DNA from: Candidatus Zhuqueibacterota bacterium
GTDB lineage: Bacteria > Zhuqueibacterota > Zhuqueibacteria > Zhuqueibacterales > Zhuqueibacteraceae
Assembly: GCA_022616415.1 (NCBI GenBank)
Contig: JAKEEU010000131.1
Coordinates: 1-64,000 of the forward strand
Direction: 5' to 3'
Length of the DNA: 64,000 nucleotides
Shown here: in pieces, positions 25,801 to 31,623 of the stretch
How positions within the stretch are numbered: position 1 is the stretch's first letter
Layout: every line of letters starts with the position of its first letter
The notes under the pieces: generated by a model
What the model was told of the DNA's origin: nothing
What the model saw: the letters and a program-made list of their open reading frames with translations, nothing else
The model's database searches: none
Program-made: the position numbers and the translations under genes

Positions 25801-26606
25801 CCGTACTCACCGTTCAGCGCAAAGTCGATGAGCTTCCGGTCATTGTACAAAAATCCTACCGCGGCCGAGACGTTGTTGTACCACAGTTGGCGATTCGACG
25901 CCGACTCTGGAAATTTCTGTGTGATCTCCGCCAAGGGATAAAAAAATTTTTCTTTGAGCTTTTGATGATCTGCCGGCGTGAAGCCTTTGTAGTTGTAAAC
26001 GAGATCATAACCATACGCCATGTCGACGCCCCAAAACGATTCGGAGAGGGTGCCGAAGAAAACATGCGCCGGCCCGAGAATGGTGTTGGCGGTCGGGTAC
26101 TGCAAATACAGGTCGGCGAACTGCAACAAAATTTCACGCGCGGCCTCGGCGTACTTTTCGTCTTCGTAAACCTGATACAAAATTCCCATCCACACCAAAT
26201 GGCTTGCCAGCAGGCGATTATACCAGCCCGCCCAGGCCGAATCGTATTTGCCGCCGGAATAAACCTCGTTCGTATCTTTCGGACAGCGATGCTCATAAGG
26301 CCGAAACTCTTCGTAGAGCAGTTCGACATCATGTTTCGGGCAGGTATACATTTTGTATTGATAAATCTGCTTCACCGGCGAGACGAAGATGGGGCGGTGT
26401 TGCAGGAAACGGTCAATCTCGGCTTGGTGCTCGTCGAAAAGCTCACGGTACCAAGCATAATCTTTGAGCCATTGCTTGGCCTTGGCGACATCGCCGGCAT
26501 CAGCCATCAGGCGAGGATGATCAAAGGACGCGAAAGCTTGATTCATAAGGAGGAAAAATAAAATGAGGGTGAGCAGAACCGGGGCAATGAAATGTGGTTT
26601 AGCCAA
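22812..26606 (-). CDS. Secreted heparinase II/III-type polysaccharide lyase with CBM9-like tail
   Basis: This 1264-residue protein starts at TTG 26606, seven bases after AAGGAG, and has a signal peptide ending near FASF. Residues ~30-400 form an (alpha/alpha) toroid as in alginate-lyase/heparinase N-terminal domains (WYNNVSAAVGFL, SGYHYVALRGMIHLAEMAR). Residues ~420-700 hold the heparinase II/III beta-sandwich with 'DYGIMGGEHGHPDRLQLGYY', whose His is a likely catalytic/metal residue, and 'YRQTIAHNTVVLDQ'. An Ig-like/NPCBM-type linker region (~830-1050) and a CBM9-like domain (~1060-1264) follow. It should cleave an acidic polysaccharide outside the cell and bind it through the tail. A fragment of that tail is duplicated at 18760. 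Confidence 0.87.
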   Translation of the reverse strand: MAKPHFIAPVLLTLILFFLLMNQAFASFDHPRLMADAGDVAKAKQWLKDYAWYRELFDEHQAEIDRFLQHRPIFVSPVKQIYQYKMYTCPKHDVELLYEEFRPYEHRCPKDTNEVYSGGKYDSAWAGWYNRLLASHLVWMGILYQVYEDEKYAEAAREILLQFADLYLQYPTANTILGPAHVFFGTLSESFWGVDMAYGYDLVYNYKGFTPADHQKLKEKFFYPLAEITQKFPESASNRQLWYNNVSAAVGFLYNDRKLIDFALNGEYGFYWQLGSALPESGFWPEWSGYHYVALRGMIHLAEMARHNGMNLYHKEIAGRTMKKMFDVPFELIKPNFEFPRTKDSGGGNILEYATFYEIGYAIYKDPQYLALLNTTNVQRGTQVVAEESGLGRKRSPITMFNLAPELPEVKMEIYPEKSFDLEGNGFAILRHGAGDERRYLYLDYGIMGGEHGHPDRLQLGYYALGENWIVDPLNEMYFNPNLQLWYRQTIAHNTVVLDQTSQTWTNGYGKFFGALPNFQVTSGGSETAYPGAKLTRTLLQAGDYFVDLFDIKSPDKRLIDWPLHSFGELRISDVKLEKQPRDLFGLQPGHPGYDQFTEIYAGETDGPWSGVFTMSNGKRLSVQGIGELQTKVFQAMTPPNGGFYKQMVKDQSPVPMLMSRRFTNATRFAHLIQAYAQAPSVTNFEKGAEPNMYRIQRAGGEDWLYADVNRSIYWSLRQANDKPLRLSGFGVREINAGGMALMASDLALAQFEGEWQNDKLVVVLPEHFGQVKIWAPNITRVESNGKSLPFQRTGDFVVLRQASGVVIAPEDTTLFLGMKNNVVVRVWNPTDRAVTGRVQLTLSPDWSERVQSQLTWWGGVVNLKALNKGPVQRQTFPAVNQQNVRWLNGIRSESKSIPPNGVATFMLPIAVPNDAPPVNFDVALSFGQTQIKKTFGVAAPIASDLRLPNGKKETLEIKLVNQTSGALKVATQLVADPAWEISGETQATIDLAAAETRWLTIPIQLTGYKANAQLYPIQLQITTENFKTEIIRDFYVGVAHFANSAPALDDSWDGWNTANPMVIDQANQVCKLLLGNQPWAGPEDLSAKIYAMYDDNYLYVGAEVKDNVVVTTWDFPVMSYPWDTDCMEVVLDTRTGSDQGYDPPTPGLFRHLSMAEYRRTEFGPEKWQGGGAGGPTLPKPLLVPNTETYFHRTETGYHLICRYPLTNLKEMIALPGYKIGFDVAISDNDGTTYRKNQHLWAGFNQNQSWWDMGTIGALIFGGK

Positions 26607-26746
26607 GTTGTTTCTCCTTTCCTTTGGGTGCGGGTAATAATCTACACAAGCCGCCGTCGCTTGTCAAGCGCAATTTTTTTTCAAGTAACCCCGATAGTAA
26701 CGCAGAGATTACGCCGGCGAGTAATGCCAAGTCACGGGTTGAGAAA

Positions 26747-26820
26747 AATGTCATTCTGGAGGAATCTTTTTTTAAACTAGCACCGTGCTTGATTGTAACA
26801 AGATGCTTAGCATGACATGT
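26747..26820. repeat. Family A inverted-repeat element, copy 3
   Basis: AATGTCATTCTGGAGGAATC on the left and CATGACATGT on the right are the family A ends, slightly degenerate at the right. An internal AGCACCGTGCTTG matches the centre of copy 1. It lies in the 313-bp gap between divergent genes, which otherwise shows nothing I can assign. Confidence 0.75.
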
Positions 26821-26919
26821 TAATCGCCCACCAATAATTGAGCGCTTACACCGGCGGCTGAAAATATCTTGACTCGTATCAAATGTTGTTTATATTGGTC
26901 TATTCACGAAAAGGAAAAA

Positions 26920-27771
26920 ATGCTCTATCTCCACAACCATGATCTGACCGTCGCGGTGCTCGATCCCGTCGCTGATCGTGATCGTCTCGGGCCGCGGTAC
27001 TGCACCGGCGGTTATATTTACCAAGTCGAAGATGCGGTGCACGGCGCGCTTTTTTCCGGTCCGGAATTTCCGGCGGAGCGGCCACTCGCCGCGAACGGGC
27101 AAGGACTGCCGGAAGTTTTTCAATTTACCCTTTATGATGACGAGCGTGAAATAGAACACGAGAAGCTCATCATCGGCGTGGGAATGGTCGATAAGCGCGA
27201 TTCGGCTCAGCCGTATAATCTCTTTACGAATGCGTACACCAAGGAATTTTGTGCCTGGCGGATTGATCAAAATGAAAAGCTCATTCGCATGGAGACCGCA
27301 CAAACATACAAAAAATGGTCATTTCAATTAATCAAAGAAGTCTGGCTGGTTAACAGAACGATCACGAGCTACACGCGCCTGCGCAATACCGGCGCGGCGC
27401 CGGTTCCGTTTCGTTGGTTCGCGCATCCTTTCTTTCCCCTCAATCCCAATTGGGAATGTTGCCAGTTTTTGATGCCGGCGAAACTCCCCGATAATCCGGC
27501 GTATTTTATTAATCCATCAGGATTGCTCGAAATGAATGGCAACTACAATTGGCGGGAAGGATATTTTCAGCTTTTGGAGAATTGTCAAGGCAGGGAATTT
27601 ATGGCGATCCAGATTCATCCGCAGCTCGAACAAATTCACGTGACGGGAGATTTTCCGCTTTTGAAAGTGGCGATATGGGCGAATGACCGGACGTTTTCAT
27701 TTGAGCCGTTTTATGAAGACCTTGTGCCGGTGGATCACGAAAAGGTGTGGGCGTTGTCTCATTATTTGTAA
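26920..27771 (+). CDS. Aldose 1-epimerase-like (galactose mutarotase fold) protein
   Basis: The 283-residue protein starts at ATG 26920 after AAAAGGA; a longer frame upstream has no support. It resembles the large beta-sandwich aldose-epimerase superfamily: 'GPRYCTGGYIYQVEDAV', 'LIKEVWLVNRTITSYTRLRNTGAAPVPFRWFAHPFF' and a C-terminal 'FSFEPFYEDLV'. The HPFF His and late Glu are plausible catalytic positions, but the substrate is unknown. It follows the lyase gene divergently and is followed by a glycosidase remnant, so sugar metabolism is a reasonable context. Confidence 0.75.
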   Translation: MLYLHNHDLTVAVLDPVADRDRLGPRYCTGGYIYQVEDAVHGALFSGPEFPAERPLAANGQGLPEVFQFTLYDDEREIEHEKLIIGVGMVDKRDSAQPYNLFTNAYTKEFCAWRIDQNEKLIRMETAQTYKKWSFQLIKEVWLVNRTITSYTRLRNTGAAPVPFRWFAHPFFPLNPNWECCQFLMPAKLPDNPAYFINPSGLLEMNGNYNWREGYFQLLENCQGREFMAIQIHPQLEQIHVTGDFPLLKVAIWANDRTFSFEPFYEDLVPVDHEKVWALSHYL

Positions 27772-27782
27772 AAATCTTTTGC

Positions 27783-27847
27783 GAAGTCCGACTTGGGCGG
27801 CAGAATTTCTCTAAATTTGAAAAATCGTCGCGCCCAAGTCGGACTTC
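27783..27847. repeat. Family D inverted-repeat element, copy 1
   Basis: GAAGTCCGACTTGGGCG (27783-27799) and CGCCCAAGTCGGACTTC (27831-27847) are perfect 17-bp inverted ends. The element ends 18 bp before the start of the glycosidase remnant. Other copies or half-copies lie at 16867, 30400 and 54027. Confidence 0.85.
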
Positions 27848-27864
27848 ACTTCATCCTGGAGATC

Positions 27865-28502
27865 ATGACCACCCAAAACCAACCCCAAATCTGGCCAGAG
27901 ATTGAAAAGTTAATCGGCGAGCTTCCGGCGATTTCTACCATTAAGGCCGAACGTGGAACGCCGCGTTTGTTTGTCAACGGCAAGGAAGTTTATCCGTTGC
28001 TTGCCTGGAGCTGGGGACTGGTGGGAAGCGCACCTATTTTCAAACAGGCCGGAATCAATCTCTTGCACCCCATTCTCGGGTTGAATGCAGCCTGGCCCGA
28101 ACCGGAAACATACGATTGGTCAGAATTTGATGATTTGTTTGCGCGTCTGCTCGCGCAGAATCCGCAGGCGTTTTTTATTGGACAGATTGTCACGAAGTGG
28201 CTTTTGCTTGGAAGGAAGTGGAGGGCTGGAATTCCGTGTATGTCGGCTCGGCGCCGCTGCCTGCCGAAATCTTGCGTTGGTTGGCCAAGCGCGCCGGAGC
28301 GGAGCTGTGGAGCACGAAACATGACATTGTGATGGCGACACACGAGGCGGCGATGATTGTGGCAACTTCAGAGGGCGAGCGGACCTTCACATTGCCGAAA
28401 CCGATGGCGGCGCTCGAAGGTGATCAAATGCGCCAAGTCTACGATCTAAACATGGAAATGGGGAAGGTTAAGATTTTTACAAACACGATTAGAAAAGACT
28501 GA
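27865..28502 (+). pseudogene. Glycoside hydrolase (beta-galactosidase-like) gene, internally deleted and out of frame
   Basis: From ATG 27865 (GGAG upstream) the frame encodes an N-terminal TIM-barrel start, with LFVNGKEVYPLLAWSWGLVG and YDWSEFDDLFARLLAQNP, up to about 28180. From about 28185, in a different frame, the sequence encodes a C-terminal domain: EVAFAWKEVEGWNSVYVGSA, PLPAEILRWLAKRAGAELWS and EGERTFTLPKP, ending 28502. A GH42-like glycosidase would need several hundred residues between them, including both catalytic acids. The deletion joined the two ends and shifted the frame, so the gene is dead. Confidence 0.72.
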
Positions 28503-28515
28503 AGCTTTTAAATCA

Positions 28516-28547
28516 CCAACGGATAAAAGCCGCCAACGGATTTTTTA
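28516..28547. repeat. Family B repeat, copy 2 (two half-units in tandem)
   Basis: CCAACGGAT occurs at 28516-28524 and again at 28533-28541, here as a direct repeat followed by TTTTTT. It lies between the glycosidase remnant and the convergent MazF remnant and contributes to the latter's 3' end. Confidence 0.6.
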
Positions 28548-28705
28548 TGGTTGCTTGAGTGAAATATGCAACGCCGAAATCAAAGCCTGATCGATTGCTG
28601 GCAATCTACCTTGCGCCAGCTTGCCTAATCGGCGTGTAATCAAACTGCTTTCGAAGGAAACGCCGCGAGGACAATGTCTCCACGCTGGAAAAGTGGGCCA
28701 CTCAT
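28545..28705 (-). pseudogene. MazF/PemK-type toxin gene, internally deleted
   Basis: The ATG (28705) overlaps the antitoxin stop (ATGA). The first frame reads MSGPLFQRGDIVLAAFPFEA, the MazF N-terminal strand (QRGDIVLxxFPF), and stops at 28640. Another frame then reads TRRLGKLAQGRLPAIDQALI SALHIS... to a stop at 28545, like the MazF C-terminus (LGxLxxxxxxxIDxALxxSL). Roughly 60 central residues are gone. The toxin should be inactive. Confidence 0.68.
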
Positions 28706-28968
28706 ACTGGTTCCCCATCGGCATCAGAGTAAAGGTCGGGTTCGTCCTTGAGCCAATCAAAAGCGCCGCCATGAAGAGCGATTTTCGTCATCTCGGCGGC
28801 GGAAAGGTCTTCATTCCTTTCAATAGAGGCCTTAGTTTGCCTGGATAGTTCGACGAGGGAATCGCCCGCCCGGCGTCGCAATTCCATAAATTCGTAAAAT
28901 GGCAATATCACCTCGACAACTTTGCCGGAGGCATCATAAATGTACTTGCCGTGAAGTGGGACTGACAT
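28702..28968 (-). CDS. Antitoxin of a MazEF-type pair
   Basis: The 88-residue protein begins MSVPLHGKYIYDASGKVVEV and continues ILPFYEFMELRRRAG; it is acidic towards the C-terminus. GAGGAG precedes the ATG. Its stop overlaps the start of the MazF-type remnant by 4 bp, the standard coupled layout, which identifies it as the antitoxin. The N-terminal half may be a Phd/AbrB-like DNA-binding fold, but I cannot decide which. It is intact although the toxin is gutted. Confidence 0.7.
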   Translation of the reverse strand: MSVPLHGKYIYDASGKVVEVILPFYEFMELRRRAGDSLVELSRQTKASIERNEDLSAAEMTKIALHGGAFDWLKDEPDLYSDADGEPV

Positions 28969-29046
28969 TGTTCTCCTCGCTTTAAAGTCTCATATAGGTT
29001 GTGTACAACTAAATTACCAAAACCATTTGAATTATGCAATAAGAAT

Positions 29047-29283
29047 TTACGTCCAGAAGGAGATCAAAAGCCCGTTCTGCGCAGATTTTAATTTCACGAA
29101 GGCTTGGGCGTCATAATAATAAGGCTCGCCTTCTTCGTCAATCACACGCAAAAAACCTTCCGCCTCCGAGGCCGGATCAGGCAAGCATTCGTACATTTTC
29201 AGAGCAAATAAACTTATGCCTTGATATTCACCTGCATCAATACAGAGTGCAAAGCTTCTCTTCTGAAGGTCTTTAATACTCAT
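29047..29283 (-). CDS. Small conserved hypothetical protein
   Basis: The 78-residue acidic protein (MSIKDLQKRSFALCIDAGEY...) has a mid 'LPDPASEAEGFLRVIDEEGE' followed by PYYYDAQAFVKL. No ribosome site is clear, but the frame has strong protein character and single-gene proteins of this type recur across bacteria. I recognise no function. A 78-bp gap separates it from the antitoxin gene on the same strand. Confidence 0.6.
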   Translation of the reverse strand: MSIKDLQKRSFALCIDAGEYQGISLFALKMYECLPDPASEAEGFLRVIDEEGEPYYYDAQAFVKLKSAQNGLLISFWT

Positions 29284-29374
29284 AGTTTTGCTTTGTAATC
29301 AGTTCAAATTGTTCCATATCGTAACGCGGCTTTGGCCCCACATCCAAACCCTGGCCTGCGGCAGGGCAGGCTTA

Positions 29375-29444
29375 ACCACAAAGGCACAAAGAACACAAAG
29401 AAAGTCCAATTGTTTTTTCTTTGTGAACTTTGTGTCTTTGTGGT
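29375..29444. repeat. CACAAAG-type inverted repeat
   Basis: The left arm (29375-29403, ACCACAAAGGCACAAAGAAC...) is the near-perfect reverse complement of the right arm (29416-29444, ...GTGTCTTTGTGGT), about 29 bp each. A second small GC-rich hairpin (CCTGGCCTGCGGCAGGGCAGG) lies just left. A similar sequence type, built on CTTTGCG, occurs at 38267. Confidence 0.8.
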
Positions 29445-29517
29445 GTAAAAATCTTCGCGGCCATGATAGTTTTTCCGGAATAATACTATAAAAGCATACT
29501 GAACTTGCATTGAAAAG

Positions 29518-30210
29518 TCAAGCAGTTCTTTGGCTTGACTCCTCCCGCCGTTTCCTCAAGATCGCCACCGCAACGGGGTAACAGATAAATCCCAGAATGA
29601 TGCCGAACAGCGGATCCAGGGCATGATGATAACGGAGATAAACCGTGCTCACCGCAACGCCGGCAACGAGCGGGAAAAGGAAGTAGGATACTTTTCTGTT
29701 GTATCGCCAGGCGGCAAGCGACCAAGCCAATGCGCCGGCGACGTGCGAGGAGGGAAAGCAGCCGCCATGGATGGCGCCTTGCTCTTGCCCCTGCACCAGC
29801 CGGGTGAGCGAGGCAAAAAAATAACCGGTCGGCTCGGCGGCGGAATGCATGGCCGCCAGCCACGGCATCATGCGGGGACTGAGGGCCGGGAAAAAATAAA
29901 ACAGCAGGAAGTTGGCAAAATACCCATACGCGATAAAAGCGAGCGGATAGAAAATTCGCAGAAACCGCAGAAAGCGGTTTTGTGGGCGCCGTTCACCCAG
30001 GCGAACAATTTCCAGGCCCGCTGTCACAAAAAAGAGATGAATCAAAAAATCGCGCCACCAATGGGGAACTTCCCAATGCAAGAATGGAAGCAGCAAATTG
30101 AGCAGTACCATATAGCCGAGACAATTGAGGTCGACGAGGCGAAAGCGAAGATGGTGATAGCGGTCAATCAAAAGCATGTTTAGCGAGCAAGTGAACGTTC
30201 GATTTCCCAT
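29518..30210 (-). CDS. PAP2-superfamily membrane phosphatase
   Basis: The 230-residue protein has five to six hydrophobic segments and the PAP2 signature: 'CFPSSHVAGALAWSL' (motif 2, SGH-like) and 'RYHHALDPLFGIILGF' (motif 3, with the catalytic His). Motif 1 (KxxxxxxRP) is less clear. Such enzymes dephosphorylate lipid phosphates or transfer phospho-groups, as in inositol-phosphorylceramide synthases. The ATG at 30210 follows GGGGGAAGA closely; the longer start at 30246 would read into a family C repeat. Confidence 0.85.
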   Translation of the reverse strand: MGNRTFTCSLNMLLIDRYHHLRFRLVDLNCLGYMVLLNLLLPFLHWEVPHWWRDFLIHLFFVTAGLEIVRLGERRPQNRFLRFLRIFYPLAFIAYGYFANFLLFYFFPALSPRMMPWLAAMHSAAEPTGYFFASLTRLVQGQEQGAIHGGCFPSSHVAGALAWSLAAWRYNRKVSYFLFPLVAGVAVSTVYLRYHHALDPLFGIILGFICYPVAVAILRKRREESSQRTA

Positions 30211-30225
30211 TCTTCCCCCTGTTTG

Positions 30226-30286
30226 ATCCGCTGGATCCGTTTCCAAAGAAAGAAAAGCGTAAGCGGATTGAGCCGATAAAACGGAT
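30226..30286. repeat. Family C inverted-repeat element, copy 2
   Basis: The right arm GTAAGCGGATTGAGCCGATA... (30259-30286) matches copy 3 at 44138 almost base for base. The left arm (30226-30242, ATCCGCTGGATCCGTTT) is shortened. It lies directly upstream of the PAP2 gene. Confidence 0.7.
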
Positions 30287-30340
30287 AGAAGATTTCAGCA
30301 AAATGCCGGACTTTCATGCGAAAGTTCGACTTCACTTGTG

Positions 30341-30379
30341 CAAAAACAAAAGGCTCCCGAAGATGCACTCCGGGAGCCT
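30341..30379 (-). terminator. Rho-independent terminator for the PorV-TonB unit
   Basis: On the minus strand AGGCTCCCG and CGGGAGCCT form a perfect 9-bp stem (30351-30379) followed by TTTTGTTTTT. It lies 100 bp after the PorV stop codon, in the right place to end the minus-strand operon. Partial family D arms (CCGGACTTGCA; TGAAGTCCGACTT) flank it at 30400-30444, and a 'ttttacggcttacgttttacg' repeat follows. Confidence 0.75.
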
Positions 30380-30477
30380 CCTTCCTCCTCGCGTGAAACC
30401 GCGAAGCCGGACTTGCACACTTGCAGAGTGAAGTCCGACTTTTACGTTTTACGGCTTACGTTTTACGCTTTCACGTT

Positions 30478-31506
30478 TCAAAACGCCACATTGATCGAAA
30501 ACCGATGGGTGTTGTCAAGAATGCCAAATTCGGTAAATGAATAGTCGAGCAGGAGTCGCTTTTGGCCCATCGGCACTTTGAGGCCGCCGCCCAAAGTTAC
30601 GCCTTCCTCGGTTCGCGGCGCCTTGATCTCACGCTGGTCGAACTCGTTTCTCTTCTTGTCGTCCACACCGGAATAGTTGAATTTCCAGCCGCCGCGCAAA
30701 GCCACCAGATTGTTGAACGAATACTCGCCGCCGGTAAAGATCAACTGCTCGGCGTCCTGGGGCTTGGTGGCATCAGCCATAATCGTGACCGTGTGTTGAT
30801 GGTTCTGAATCAGGTTGATGGAGCCGCCGATGCTGAAATTCAGCGGCAACGGCGCGCCGATGTCGAAGAACTTGAGGTCTTTGCCCAGGTTGTTGACTCG
30901 CGCGCCGATCGTGGCGTTGCGGAAGCCGAGCTTGTAGGTGGAGCCAAAGTCAAAGGCGAAGCTCGTGGCGCTTTCGGAATCGATGCTTTGGTTAATCATT
31001 TTCAAAGAGAACCCCAACGCCAGCTTATCGGTGAAGTTGCGAGCGTAAGTGACTTGCAAAGCCAGATCGAGGTAATTGTAAGTTGAGCCGGTTTCGCTGT
31101 CAAAGGGCTGGACCGAACCCAGCAGATAAGCTGGCACTACGTCCCGATCAGCCGGTATGTCGGATAAACCGAACGAGATAAAACCAACACCAATCGTTCC
31201 GAGGTTGCCAAAGTCGTGAGCAATGGCGCCGGCGTTGTGGCTGATGTCGGCAATCCATTTATTATACGTAAAGGCCGCCTGCCATTGATTGTTGGAAAGG
31301 GCGATGCCGGCAGGGTTCCAGAACATTTGGTTGACATCGCCGGTCAGCGAGGTTGCTGCCGATCCCAAAGCCACCGCGCGGGCGCCGACGCCGACTTTCA
31401 AAAACGCTGCGCCGGTATAGCCGGTCTTTTCCACCTGGCCAAAGCTCAAGCCGGCGGCCATGAGAATCAGCACGAGCACCGCAGAAATGCGTTTTATATG
31501 ACTCAT
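30478..31506 (-). CDS. PorV/PorQ-family outer-membrane protein
   Basis: The 342-residue protein has a signal peptide (cleavage near LSFGQ). The N-terminal signature 'KTGYTGAAFLKVGVGARAVALGSAATS...VNQMFWNPAGIA' is typical of PorV/PorQ (UPF0164) FadL-like barrels. The barrel ends in F. In type IX secretion PorV shuttles substrates carrying C-terminal signals to the attachment complex. Its position after a TonB receptor gene and a sorted surface protein gene fits that role. GGAGG precedes the ATG. Confidence 0.88.
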   Translation of the reverse strand: MSHIKRISAVLVLILMAAGLSFGQVEKTGYTGAAFLKVGVGARAVALGSAATSLTGDVNQMFWNPAGIALSNNQWQAAFTYNKWIADISHNAGAIAHDFGNLGTIGVGFISFGLSDIPADRDVVPAYLLGSVQPFDSETGSTYNYLDLALQVTYARNFTDKLALGFSLKMINQSIDSESATSFAFDFGSTYKLGFRNATIGARVNNLGKDLKFFDIGAPLPLNFSIGGSINLIQNHQHTVTIMADATKPQDAEQLIFTGGEYSFNNLVALRGGWKFNYSGVDDKKRNEFDQREIKAPRTEEGVTLGGGLKVPMGQKRLLLDYSFTEFGILDNTHRFSINVAF

Positions 31507-31536
31507 CTTGTTGCCTCCAAAAAATTCGCATGTTCA

Positions 31537-31618
31537 CGTAGTCCCCGCCCCTTGTGGGCGGCTCTTGAAGTCATTAAATCGTGATTGCAATAGTGCCCCA
31601 CAAGGGGGCAGGGCTACG
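31537..31618. repeat. Family E inverted-repeat element, copy 1
   Basis: CGTAGTCCCCGCCCCTTGTG (arm 31537-31562) pairs with the arm 31594-31618 (TGCCCCACAAGGGGGCAGGG...). It fills nearly the whole gap between the PorV gene and the gene before it in the operon. Copy 2 fills the next gap (34177-34301). Confidence 0.8.
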
Positions 31619-31623
31619 AATTT

